From assembly GCF_007827595.1 (NCBI RefSeq), contig NZ_VISR01000006.1, positions 242,796-306,795 on the forward strand: a DNA stretch of 64,000 nucleotides, in the 5' to 3' direction. Position 1 is the first letter of the stretch; each line of letters begins with the position of its first letter. This document shows, piece by piece, positions 44,001 to 52,007 of this stretch. A model generated the notes under the pieces. That model was not told where the DNA came from, did not search any database, and saw only the letters and a program-made list of their open reading frames with translations. The position numbers were made by a program, and so were the translations under genes. Origin of the DNA: Streptomyces sp. BK340 (GTDB lineage: Bacteria; Actinomycetota; Actinomycetes; Streptomycetales; Streptomycetaceae).

Positions 44001-44230
44001 CCCTCGCGTGCGTAGCGCTGGCCGAAGGTGAGGCGGCCGGCGTCGGCCTCGTCGAGCGCGCGCGTGTAGGTCCCGTACTCCTCGGCGGCGGTCTGTGCCA
44101 TGGCGTCCAGCGCGCCGCGTCCCCGCGACAGGAGCAGCTGCGCGTCGGCCCGTCCGCCGGAGCGCCGTACCTCCTCCTCCACGGCCCGGCCCAGCAGCCG
44201 CTCGGCCTCCGCCCGGTGGCTGTCGCGCAT
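41027..44230 (-). CDS. STAND ATPase with TPR domain
   Basis: 1067 residues from ATG 44230 (GGAGGGGGA upstream). N-terminal helical region with two hydrophobic segments (about 63-115) that may be membrane helices. An NB-ARC-type NTPase follows at about 210-480: Walker A HGEPGSGRTTLA, Walker B VTIVLDDAS, then GLPLAL-like SLPLALRV. A winged-helix portion and a large TPR array (about 640-1000; GEAW recurs in nearly every repeat) complete it. Related to AfsR/SARP regulators but without their DNA-binding domain, so a signalling or scaffold switch is more likely. Confidence 0.83.
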   Translation of the reverse strand: MRDSHRAEAERLLGRAVEEEVRRSGGRADAQLLLSRGRGALDAMAQTAAEEYGTYTRALDEADAGRLTFGQRYAREGAGTALLVAGVAAVAAAVADLSLGTGTGTAVGAGVAVGVAGAAATVLKVAGSHLPAAHHRAGEAGQPGGPEQLRLQWLTALEVRGIRPFLDQQRVLSTSMGPKKPGGPALRGADKSAAARRRTVLEQSFGQLPEPEGPFAGRRQELARIRQWAQSARAATETRPTVVVLHGEPGSGRTTLAVRAAHDLRDHFRGAVVVDLRGGSREEPPLPTRDALLHLLNRLGAPREQLLFRERSSPDQQVKRLGELYHRHLTGLPVTIVLDDASDPEQVRALVPEHSDSLVLVTARTPLELPADLVAWVHQLPVEALDAAGAEELLGTAAQDASGPYDSESTDLIRQLCGSLPLALRVAGSSLGPRSPRQLATDLGAYGPVEPVERVLWLRYTDQSETARRLLRRLALAGRASLGAAAAAALLATDEPEATRHLAALARAGLIDHVRGSRYRLHDLVRAFAQARLLDEEDPAERTAAQERLIVNYAELADSVLRLVDGNMSTRSDRFGPHGFTSLDEALRWLDDESSFITATLRHADGVNQAAVLNLLGALCDYCLLRGDLYRLGEISELAQAVDEGLLVRSVQWRTGIAARHLGELDKARTTLASVVDLYRQAHHDAGAARALCSLGITLHHQGNLTEAAAKLQEALDLQAAEELATDRAWTMHALAAVQRDRARLSEALDLLTRSLVLHREGGSLHGEAWAHFQLGQLALRMGDVPRAETELRAALERYRRTHDARGEAWALTQLARARLVDGDASPAVEGLRQAAARHRDNEDARGEAWTLYYLGQALEETGELDRAVRDLERSRQMFSRMRDVYGLACARHHSARATRDQRAAQTGSLRNSGFARQLLVDARADFQRIGVAHGEAWTCLELAVVDAGNARIPQALALCDEALTLFTSYGDRRGEDWARFLRCTLLPYAAPGGVDVGTAVAQEELARLARATHPLRDEKLAEWVPAYALLLERGVSLEAGWQAWRLRMTPDRHAREVMGVAVPVGR

Positions 44231-44306
44231 GTCCCGTCCCCCTCCGGTGGCAACTCCTCTGCCTACGAGTGTCCTTCGGGTACGCCGGGAACGCGAGGGG
44301 CGGAGA

Positions 44307-44759
44307 TCAGGGGGCCGGTGAGGGTTTCGTAGGGGCAACTCCCTTGTGTGCGGCCGAATTCGGCTGTTCGTCCGGCTTCCTGGGCTCCGACAGTGCCATG
44401 GCCACGCACGCCCCTGCCAGTGCGGTCTCCACCACCGCACACCCGAGTGCCATCACCAGGTCGCCGCCCGACCGGGACGTCGTCACGTCGAACCACGCGT
44501 CCAGCACCGCAGTCGCCGCCGTCGCCGCGGCCGTGAGGCGGGCCCGGGGGTCGGCGCGCAGACCGAGCAGGGCCGTTGCCGCGCAGCCCGTCGCCATGAG
44601 GACGTCGAGGCCGATCCAGGCCAGCGACCAGTGCCGTACCTCCGTGCTGCCCGGCAGGGTCAGGGCGAGCACCACCGTCCACGGCACGAGCAGAACGGCC
44701 CCCGTCCCGAGCAGGATCAGAGTCCACCTCTTGAGCGTCGTCGTCAGTGCTGTCCTCAT
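44307..44759 (-). CDS. Four-helix membrane protein, function unknown
   Basis: 150 residues from ATG 44759. Hydrophobic helices at about 14-36, 44-66, 76-94 and 102-124, with a polar C-terminal tail. The family appears common in Streptomyces but is unnamed. Divergent from the ArsR-type regulator, whose binding sites lie in the shared 112-base gap, so it may be a target. Confidence 0.72.
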   Translation of the reverse strand: MRTALTTTLKRWTLILLGTGAVLLVPWTVVLALTLPGSTEVRHWSLAWIGLDVLMATGCAATALLGLRADPRARLTAAATAATAVLDAWFDVTTSRSGGDLVMALGCAVVETALAGACVAMALSEPRKPDEQPNSAAHKGVAPTKPSPAP

Positions 44760-44801
44760 CGCGGCCCCCGTTTCGTCGTCTGCCCCCACCGTAGACCGCA
44801 G

Positions 44802-44865
44802 AGAAAATTCTGCAAAGAAAATTCGGCAGATGTCAGGGACGTCTCAGGGTTCTCAGGGTTACGGT
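44802..44865. promoter_or_regulatory. Direct/inverted repeat operator and -10 box of the ArsR-type gene
   Basis: AGAAAATTCTGCA (44802-44814) and AGAAAATTCGGCA (44816-44828) repeat at 14-base spacing; the first also forms GCAGA/TCTGC. TACGGT (44860-44865) lies six bases before ATG 44872. Confidence 0.58.
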
Positions 44866-44871
44866 GGCCGC

Positions 44872-45447
44872 ATGACCGACGGCATGCCCGAGATGACCAG
44901 CCTTGAGCGCACCGCTCTCTACAAGTCCCTGGGCAACCCGCTGCGCCGCCGGATCCTCGACTACCTCGGCCGGCACGGCGAGGCGAACTCCACCGTGCTG
45001 GCCCGCGAACTCGGCGAGAGCTCCGGCACCACCAGCTACCACCTGCGCAAACTCGCCGAGCAGCGGCTCATCGAGGAGATCCCTGAGAAGTCCGGGGGGC
45101 GTGAGCGCTGGTGGCGGGCGCTGCCCTTCAGTCACACCACACCCGACCCGGCCGCGATGTCCCCGGAGGAGTACGCGGCCGCGGAACAGCTCGCCCATCT
45201 CAAGATCGAGGTCGACACCGCCCTCTTCCGCCGCGCCCACCAGGAGTACCGGGGGCCGGAGGGGTGGGCGCAGGTGCAGCGGAACGGCACCTGGATGACC
45301 AGGGACGAACTCCTCGCCTTCATGCGGGAGTACCACGCCCTGCTGGACCGCCACGGCCACCTCCGTGAGGACGCCCCGGAGGGTGCGCGCCCGGTGTCGA
45401 TGCGTTTCTATGCGGTGCCGGAGCCCGTGGCGGAGACGGATGGGTGA
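44872..45447 (+). CDS. ArsR/HTH_20-type transcriptional regulator
   Basis: 191 residues. Winged helix at about 10-85: YKSLGNPLRRRILDYLGRHG, ANSTVLARELGESSGTTSYHLRKL, then the wing IEEIPEKSGGRERWWRAL. The C-terminal part is helical with no cysteine metal site, so the signal is not an arsenic-type metal. The start is fixed by the leaderless -10 box. The following gap 45448-45635 shows no feature. Confidence 0.86.
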   Translation: MTDGMPEMTSLERTALYKSLGNPLRRRILDYLGRHGEANSTVLARELGESSGTTSYHLRKLAEQRLIEEIPEKSGGRERWWRALPFSHTTPDPAAMSPEEYAAAEQLAHLKIEVDTALFRRAHQEYRGPEGWAQVQRNGTWMTRDELLAFMREYHALLDRHGHLREDAPEGARPVSMRFYAVPEPVAETDG

Positions 45448-45635
45448 GCCCTCCGGGCGGTGCGGCATCAGCGGGTTGCCGGCCGACGAAGCTCCGGAGC
45501 GGATCCTGTTCTCCGACTGCGTCGTCCGGCCGGGTGTGAAGGGCGGGCAGTCCTGGGACCACTCCCGAGTGCGCCCTGCGTGGACGGCGGAGTCTTCGCG
45601 GGACTGACCGGAACACGTGGGGCAGGATGGGGGGT

Positions 45636-47696
45636 ATGCCGAACCGACTGGCTCACGAAACGTCGCCCTACCTGCTCCAGCACGCCGACAACCCCGTCGA
45701 CTGGTGGCCCTGGTCGGCCGAGGCCTTCGACGAGGCGCGGGAGAGGGGTGTGCCCGTGCTGCTGAGCGTCGGCTATTCGAGCTGCCACTGGTGTCATGTC
45801 CTCGCGAGCGAAAGCTTCGAGGACGAGGTGACCGCGGCCTTCATGAACGACCACTTCGTCAACATCAAGGTCGACCGAGAGGAACGTCCCGACGTCGACG
45901 CCGTCTACATGGAGGCCGTCCAGGCGGCCACCGGCCAGGGCGGCTGGCCCATGACCGTGTTCCTCACCCCGGACGCCGAACCCTTCTACTTCGGCACCTA
46001 CTTCCCGCCCGAGCCCCGGCACGGCATGCCCTCCTTCCGGCAGGTGCTGGAGGGTGTCCGGCAGGCCTGGGACGACCGGCGCGACGAGGTCGGCGAGGTC
46101 GCCGGGAAGATCGTGCGCGATCTCGCCCAGCGGGAGATCGACTATCAGACCGACCGGGTTCCCGGCGAGCCGGACCTCGCCCAGGCCCTCCTCGGGCTCA
46201 CCCGCGAGTACGACCCGCAGCGCGGCGGATTCGGCGGTGCGCCGAAGTTCCCGCCGTCCATGGTGCTGGAGTTCCTGCTGCGCCACCACGCCCGCACCGG
46301 TGCCGAAGGCGCCCTGCAGATGGCCCAGGACACCTGCGAGCGGATGGCCCGGGGCGGGATCTACGACCAGCTCGGCGGCGGGTTCGCCCGCTACTCCGTC
46401 GACCGCGACTGGGTCGTGCCGCACTTCGAGAAGATGCTGTACGACAACGCGCTGCTGTGCCGCGTGTACGCCCATCTGTGGCGGGCCACCGCCCGCGGCG
46501 GAGCCGCTGATGGACTCAGCGACCTCGCGCGCCGGGTCGCGCTGGAGACCGCCGACTTCATGGTGCGCGAACTGCGCACCGGCGAGGGCGGGTTCGCCTC
46601 AGCACTGGACGCCGACAGCGACGACGGGAGCGGGCGGCACGTCGAGGGCGCGTACTACGTGTGGACGCCCGGGCAGCTGCGGGACGCCCTCGGTGACGAG
46701 GACGCCGAGTCGGCCGCCCAGTACTTCGGGGTGACCGAGGAGGGCACCTTCGAGCACGGGCAGTCGGTTCTCCAGCTCCCGCAGACCGAGGGCGTCTTCG
46801 AGGCCGGGAAGATCGCGTCGATCAAGGAACGCCTCCTGGACAGGCGTGCGCAGCGGCCCGCGCCCGGACGTGACGACAAGGTCGTCGCCGCCTGGAACGG
46901 GCTGGCGATCGCCGCGCTCGCCGAGACCGGCGCCTACTTCGGTCGGCCCGACCTCGTCGAGGCCGCCCTCTTCGCCGCCGACCTCCTCGTACGCGTGCAT
47001 CTCGACGACCACGCACGGCTCGCCCGGACCAGCAAGGACGGACGGGTGGGCCCGAACGCGGGCGTGCTCGAGGACTACGCCGACGTCGCCGAAGGCTTCC
47101 TCGCGCTCGCGTCCGTGACCGGCGAGGGGGTCTGGCTCGACTTCGCCGGGCTGCTCCTCGACCATGTGCTGGCCCGCTTCACCGACCCCGACAACGGCGC
47201 GCTCTACGACACCGCCTCCGACGCGGAGCGGCTGATCCGCCGGCCCCAGGACCCCACCGACAACGCCACACCGTCCGGCTGGACCGCGGCGGCCGGCGCC
47301 CTGCTGAGCTATGCGGCCCACACCGGCTCGGAGCCCCATCGGGTGGCGGCGGAACGGGCGTTGGGTGTGGTGAAGGCGCTCGGACCGCGCGTGCCGCGGT
47401 TCATCGGGTGGGGACTCGCCGCCGCGGAAGGGTTGCTCGACGGACCCCGGGAGGTCGCGGTCGTCGGACCGTCCCTCGGCGACGAGCGGACGACCGCCCT
47501 GCACCGTACGGCACTTCTCGGCACCGCGCCGGGCGCCGTCGTCGCCGTCGGGACTCCGGACAGTGACGAGTTCCCCCTGCTCGCCGACCGTCCGCTCGTG
47601 GACGGTGAACCGGCTGCGTACGTCTGCCGTAATTTCACCTGTGACGTCCCGACGACGGATCCGGAACGGCTGGGGGCCGCGCTGAACATCCGCTGA
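45636..47696 (+). CDS. YyaL-type thioredoxin-domain protein (DUF255, spermatogenesis-associated 20 family)
   Basis: 686 residues. N-terminal thioredoxin-like domain with SSCHWCHV (a CxxC pair) and SFEDEVTAAFMNDHFVNIKVDREERPD (1-165), followed by an (alpha/alpha)6 barrel resembling N-acylglucosamine epimerases (about 170-640). Widely conserved, activity unsettled. ATG 45636 (MPNRLAHETSPYLLQHADNP) is preferred; ATG 45627 is possible. The inverted repeat TGACCCG/CGGGTCA follows the stop. Confidence 0.88.
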   Translation: MPNRLAHETSPYLLQHADNPVDWWPWSAEAFDEARERGVPVLLSVGYSSCHWCHVLASESFEDEVTAAFMNDHFVNIKVDREERPDVDAVYMEAVQAATGQGGWPMTVFLTPDAEPFYFGTYFPPEPRHGMPSFRQVLEGVRQAWDDRRDEVGEVAGKIVRDLAQREIDYQTDRVPGEPDLAQALLGLTREYDPQRGGFGGAPKFPPSMVLEFLLRHHARTGAEGALQMAQDTCERMARGGIYDQLGGGFARYSVDRDWVVPHFEKMLYDNALLCRVYAHLWRATARGGAADGLSDLARRVALETADFMVRELRTGEGGFASALDADSDDGSGRHVEGAYYVWTPGQLRDALGDEDAESAAQYFGVTEEGTFEHGQSVLQLPQTEGVFEAGKIASIKERLLDRRAQRPAPGRDDKVVAAWNGLAIAALAETGAYFGRPDLVEAALFAADLLVRVHLDDHARLARTSKDGRVGPNAGVLEDYADVAEGFLALASVTGEGVWLDFAGLLLDHVLARFTDPDNGALYDTASDAERLIRRPQDPTDNATPSGWTAAAGALLSYAAHTGSEPHRVAAERALGVVKALGPRVPRFIGWGLAAAEGLLDGPREVAVVGPSLGDERTTALHRTALLGTAPGAVVAVGTPDSDEFPLLADRPLVDGEPAAYVCRNFTCDVPTTDPERLGAALNIR

Positions 47697-47911
47697 CCCG
47701 CCGGAAGGCGCGGGAGGACGGGTCAGTCGAACTGTCCAAATGTGAGCAGGTGTTCGGATTGATCCCGCTACCCCTACCACGTTCCGAAACACGTTATTTA
47801 TCGGAAGAGCTCCCGCGCTTCACAGATCGCCCCTAGTCTCTCCACATTGGTGCGACGGGTGTGAATGACCGTTGCGCGCGCAGGGGGCATTGGGGATCTG
47901 GGGGGATCTTT

Positions 47912-49180
47912 TTGCTGACGTCTGTCTTTGTCGCTGCTGTTTCGGTTGCTCTGTTCTGGATGGCTGCTTTCACCCTGTGGTGGCAGATGCACGCGTGGCG
48001 CACGCCCGAGGTGCTCGCCTCCACCCGGTTCAGCAGGCCGGACGGGGACGAGCACCTGTCCTTCTCGCTGCTTCTGCCGGCCCGGCACGAGCAGGCCGTA
48101 CTCGACCACACCATCCAGCGGCTGCTGGAGTCCACGCACACCGACTTCGAGATCATCGTGATCGTCGGGCACGACGACCCGGAGACCACCGAGGTGGCCC
48201 GGGCGGCGGCCGAGCGCGACCGGCGTGTCCGCGTCGTCGTCGACACGCACGAGAAGAAGAACAAGCCCAAGGCCATGAACACGGCGCTGCCGCACTGCCG
48301 CGGTGACGTCGTCGGGGTCTTCGACGCCGAGGACCAGGTCCACCCCGAGCTGCTCGCCCACGTCGACCACGCGTTCCGGACCACGGAGGCGGACGTCGTC
48401 CAGGGCGGCGTCCAGCTCATCAACTTCCATTCCAGCTGGTACAGCCTGCGCAACTGCCTGGAGTACTTCTTCTGGTTCCGCTCCCGGCTGCACCTGCACG
48501 CACAGAAGGGGTTCATCCCGCTCGGCGGCAACACCGTCTTCGTGCGGACCGACGTCCTCAGGGAAGCGGACGGCTGGGACCCCAACTGCCTCGCCGAGGA
48601 CTGCGACCTGGGGGTTCGCCTGTCCAGCGTCGGCAAGAAGGTCGTCGTCGCCTACGACTCCGACATGGTCACCCGTGAGGAGACCCCCGGCTCCCTGATG
48701 TCGCTGCTGAAGCAGCGCACCCGCTGGAACCAGGGCTTCCTGCAGGTCTACCGGAAGAAGGACTGGAAGCAGCTGCCCGCTCTGCGGCAGCGGCTGCTCG
48801 CCCGGTACACCCTGATGACCCCGTTCCTGCAGGCCTTCTCCGGTGTGATCATCCCGGTGAACGCGGCCGTCGCGCTGTTCCTCGACGTGCCCGTGGGGGT
48901 CGCCTTCCTCACCTTCCTGCCGCTGGTCACCGCAGCCGTCACCTTCGTCTTCGAGGTGGTCGGACTGCACGACTTCGGCAAGCAGTACGGGCTCAGGGTC
49001 CGCTTCGTCCACTACGTGAAGCTCGTCGTGGGCGGCCCCTTCTACCAGGTCCTCCTCGCCGGAGCCGCGATCCGCGCCGTGTGGCGCGAGCAGCGCGGCC
49101 GGAACGACTGGGAGCTGACCACTCACGTCGGCGCGCACCTCACCGCGGCCGAGCCGATCCGAGAGGACGTTCCTGCGTGA
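47912..49180 (+). CDS. Processive membrane glycosyltransferase, family 2 (cellulose synthase-like)
   Basis: 422 residues from TTG 47912, after GGGGGGATC; GTG 47861 would add a hydrophilic leader. One N-terminal helix, a GT2 catalytic domain (about 45-300) with FDAED (DxD), LAEDCDLGVRL and the QRTRW acceptor motif, and three C-terminal helices. QxxRW marks processive beta-glycan synthases such as cellulose, chitin or hyaluronan synthases. It makes an extracellular polysaccharide of unknown sugar. First gene of a four-gene operon with four-base overlaps. Confidence 0.87.
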   Translation: MLTSVFVAAVSVALFWMAAFTLWWQMHAWRTPEVLASTRFSRPDGDEHLSFSLLLPARHEQAVLDHTIQRLLESTHTDFEIIVIVGHDDPETTEVARAAAERDRRVRVVVDTHEKKNKPKAMNTALPHCRGDVVGVFDAEDQVHPELLAHVDHAFRTTEADVVQGGVQLINFHSSWYSLRNCLEYFFWFRSRLHLHAQKGFIPLGGNTVFVRTDVLREADGWDPNCLAEDCDLGVRLSSVGKKVVVAYDSDMVTREETPGSLMSLLKQRTRWNQGFLQVYRKKDWKQLPALRQRLLARYTLMTPFLQAFSGVIIPVNAAVALFLDVPVGVAFLTFLPLVTAAVTFVFEVVGLHDFGKQYGLRVRFVHYVKLVVGGPFYQVLLAGAAIRAVWREQRGRNDWELTTHVGAHLTAAEPIREDVPA

Positions 49181-50829
49181 CCTCCACTCTTCCCGCGGTG
49201 ACCCCTCCGACGGTCCCCGCGCAGCGCAAGCCTGCGCCTGATGAGCGTTCGACCGGCCGAACGAGCCCGCCGGAGCGGCTCCGCTCCTCCCGCTCCGACC
49301 TGCTGCTGTGCGGTCTCCTGCTGGTGGCGATCCTCGTCGTCCAGGGCTGGAACATCACCGACTACCCGACCCTCAGCGACGACGAGGGCACCTACCTCGC
49401 CCAGGCCTGGGCCGTCCAGAACGGCAAGGGCCTGGCCCACTACACCTACTGGTACGACCACCCGCCGCTCGGCTGGCTCCAGATAGCCCTGCTCACCTGG
49501 ATACCCTCGGTGATCAGCCCCGGCTCGATGACCGTCGGCTCCATGCGGTTCGCCATGCTGGTGATCAGCGGCATCAGCGCGGTGCTGGTCTACGTCCTCG
49601 GCCGCAGGCTCTCCCTGCCCCGCTGGGCCGCCGCGCTCGGCATGGCCCTGTTCGGGCTCTCCCCGCTGGCCGTCGTGCTCCAGCGCGAGATCTTCCTCGA
49701 CAACATCGCCGTGATGTGGCTGCTGCTGGCGTTCTGCCTGGCCGCCTCGCCCAGCCGGCATCTGTGGCACCACTTCGGCGCGGGCCTCGCGGCCGCCGCC
49801 GGCGTGCTCACCAAGGAGACGATGCTCGTCGTCCTGCCCGCCCTGTTCGTCACCATGTGGCGGAACAGCCACCGCGACACCCGCAAGTTCGCCCTCACCG
49901 GAGCCGTCACCGCCTGCGCGCTGATCGGCTTCTCGTACCCGCTGTTCGCCCTGCTGAAGGGCGAGCTGCTCCCGGGCAGCGGGCACGTCTCGCTCTGGGA
50001 CGGCATCAAGTACCAGATGTCCAGGCCCGGTTCGGGCTTCATCCTGGACGCCTCCTCCGGTTCCCACGGCGTGCTGCACTCCTGGCTCTACTACGACCGG
50101 GTGCTGCCCCTCGGCGGCCTCGCCGGAGCCCTGCTGCTGATCGTCACCTGGCGCTGGTCGGTCACCGCCCGCGCCCTCGCGGGACCCGCCCTGGCCGTGG
50201 CGATCCTGGCCGCCGTGGCCATGCGCCCGGGCGGCTATCTGCCCGCCATGTACATCATCGGCGCACTGCCCTTCCTCGCCCTGGTCCTGGCCGGCGGCGC
50301 CGCCTCCGTCACCCACGCCGTCGTGCGCCGCCGGCGCACCGACGGTGAGAACCGGTACGTCACCGGCGGCCGGTACGCGCTGGCCGTCGTGCTGGCCCTC
50401 GCCGCCGGCGCCTTCGTCGTGCCGCACTGGTACGACGGCGACCGCACCGCCCTCACGGCGGACGCCAACAGGCCCTACCGGCAGGCCTCCGCCTGGCTCA
50501 GCACCGAGGTCGAGAACCCGAAGGCCACCCGGGTCCTGGTCGACGACGCCCTCTGGCTGGACCTCGTGCACGCCGGGTACCGGCCCGGACTCGGCGCGAT
50601 CTGGTTCTACAAGGCCGACCTCGACCCGGCCGTCACCAAGACCCTGCCGCACGGCTGGCGGGACATCGACTACGTCGTCGCCTCGCCGACCGTCCGCCGT
50701 GACGCCAAGGACCTGCCCAACGTCAGAGCCGCCATCCGGCACTCCGAGCCCGTCGCCACCTTCGGCAGCGGCCCCGACCGCATCGAGATCCGGCAGATCC
50801 GGACGGCAGCCGTGGGAGGCGCACGATGA
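49177..50829 (+). CDS. GT39-type (ArnT/mannosyltransferase-like) polytopic glycosyltransferase
   Basis: 550 residues, GTG 49177 overlapping the previous stop. About ten membrane helices between 40 and 420. First exterior loop with the catalytic acidic pair YPTLSDDEGTYLAQAW and YWYDHPPLGW, then LQREIFLDNIAVMW, all typical of polyprenyl-phosphate-sugar-using GT-C enzymes. A C-terminal exterior domain of about 120 residues follows. Transfers a sugar from a lipid carrier to the operon's glycan or to a protein. Confidence 0.87.
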   Translation: MTSTLPAVTPPTVPAQRKPAPDERSTGRTSPPERLRSSRSDLLLCGLLLVAILVVQGWNITDYPTLSDDEGTYLAQAWAVQNGKGLAHYTYWYDHPPLGWLQIALLTWIPSVISPGSMTVGSMRFAMLVISGISAVLVYVLGRRLSLPRWAAALGMALFGLSPLAVVLQREIFLDNIAVMWLLLAFCLAASPSRHLWHHFGAGLAAAAGVLTKETMLVVLPALFVTMWRNSHRDTRKFALTGAVTACALIGFSYPLFALLKGELLPGSGHVSLWDGIKYQMSRPGSGFILDASSGSHGVLHSWLYYDRVLPLGGLAGALLLIVTWRWSVTARALAGPALAVAILAAVAMRPGGYLPAMYIIGALPFLALVLAGGAASVTHAVVRRRRTDGENRYVTGGRYALAVVLALAAGAFVVPHWYDGDRTALTADANRPYRQASAWLSTEVENPKATRVLVDDALWLDLVHAGYRPGLGAIWFYKADLDPAVTKTLPHGWRDIDYVVASPTVRRDAKDLPNVRAAIRHSEPVATFGSGPDRIEIRQIRTAAVGGAR

Positions 50830-52007
50830 GCAGCCATGAGTACGCGGTTCCCGCCGAGGGCCTGGACGCCGCGGAAGTCGCCGAACCCGGTGCCGTCACC
50901 ATCGTCGTACCGACCTTCAACGAGTCGGCGAACATACGGCAGTTGCTGCACCAGATCACCGAGTCGGTGCCCGCGCGGCTGCCCTGCGAGGTCGTCTTCG
51001 TGGACGACTCCACCGACGACACCCCCGAGGTGATCCGCGCGGCCGCGCAGGACTGCCCGTTCCCGGTGGCCGTGCTGCACCGCGAGGAGCCGGCCGGCGG
51101 TCTCGGCGGGGCGGTGGTCGAGGGGCTGAAGGCGGCGTCCTCGGACTGGATCGTCGTCATGGACGGCGACTGCCAGCATCCACCTTCCCTGGTACCGGAG
51201 TTGGTGGCCACCGGCGAGCGGACGAACGCCGGGCTCGTGGTCGCCTCCCGGTACATCAAGGGCGGCAGCCGGGCCGGACTCGCCGGCAGTTACCGGGTGG
51301 CCGTCTCGCGCGGTGCGACCTGGCTGACCAAGGCGCTGTTCCCGCGCCGGCTGCACGGCATCAGCGACCCGATGAGCGGCTTCTTCGCCATCCGGCGCAG
51401 CGTGGTCACCGCCGACGTGCTCAAGCCGCTCGGCTACAAGATCCTCCTCGAGCTGGCCGTACGCAGCCGTCCCCGGCAGGTCGCCGAGGTGCCGTTCGTC
51501 TTCCAGGACCGGTTCGCGGGCGAGTCCAAGTCGACCGCGCAGGAGGGCTTCCGCTTCCTGCGCCACCTGGTTGGGCTGCGCACCGCCTCGCCGGTCGCCC
51601 GCATGGTCGGCTTCGGGCTGATCGGGGCGAGCGGCTTCGTGCCGAACCTGGTCGGACTGTGGGCGCTGACCGTGCTCGGCCTGCACTACGTCCCCGCCGA
51701 GATCCTCGCCAACCAGCTCGGCGTCGCCTGGAACTTCCTGCTCATCGAGCAGCTGCTGTTCCGCGACCGGCGCGCGCACCGGCGCTGGTGGGACCGGCTC
51801 GGCCGGTTCGCGCTCCTCGCCAACGCGGACCTGGTGCTGCGCATCCCGCTGATCGCGCTGCTCGTCGACCGGTTCGGGATGGGTGCGCTGCCGGCCACCG
51901 CGTTCGCGCTGGTGATGACGTTCGTCCTGCGCTTCGTCGGGACCGAGGCGCTGGTCTATCTCCCGCGCAGGCGGGGGGACCGTACAACCCCAAGGAGAGC
52001 CGTGTGA
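50826..52007 (+). CDS. Polyprenyl-phosphate glycosyltransferase (DPM-like) fused to GtrA domain
   Basis: 393 residues, ATG 50826 with ATGA overlap. GT2 domain at 20-250: IVVPTFNESANI, FVDDSTDD, VVMDGDCQHPP and the DPMSGFFAIRR motif of dolichol-phosphate mannosyltransferases. A four-helix GtrA domain follows at about 260-385. Makes and perhaps flips a lipid-linked sugar, the donor needed by the preceding GT39-type enzyme. Confidence 0.92.
   Translation: MSSHEYAVPAEGLDAAEVAEPGAVTIVVPTFNESANIRQLLHQITESVPARLPCEVVFVDDSTDDTPEVIRAAAQDCPFPVAVLHREEPAGGLGGAVVEGLKAASSDWIVVMDGDCQHPPSLVPELVATGERTNAGLVVASRYIKGGSRAGLAGSYRVAVSRGATWLTKALFPRRLHGISDPMSGFFAIRRSVVTADVLKPLGYKILLELAVRSRPRQVAEVPFVFQDRFAGESKSTAQEGFRFLRHLVGLRTASPVARMVGFGLIGASGFVPNLVGLWALTVLGLHYVPAEILANQLGVAWNFLLIEQLLFRDRRAHRRWWDRLGRFALLANADLVLRIPLIALLVDRFGMGALPATAFALVMTFVLRFVGTEALVYLPRRRGDRTTPRRAV

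Noticed and set aside
47861..47911. GTG 47861 as start of the processive glycosyltransferase
   Set aside because: It adds a polar Arg/Gly leader before the first membrane helix and covers the GGGGGG ribosome site of TTG 47912.
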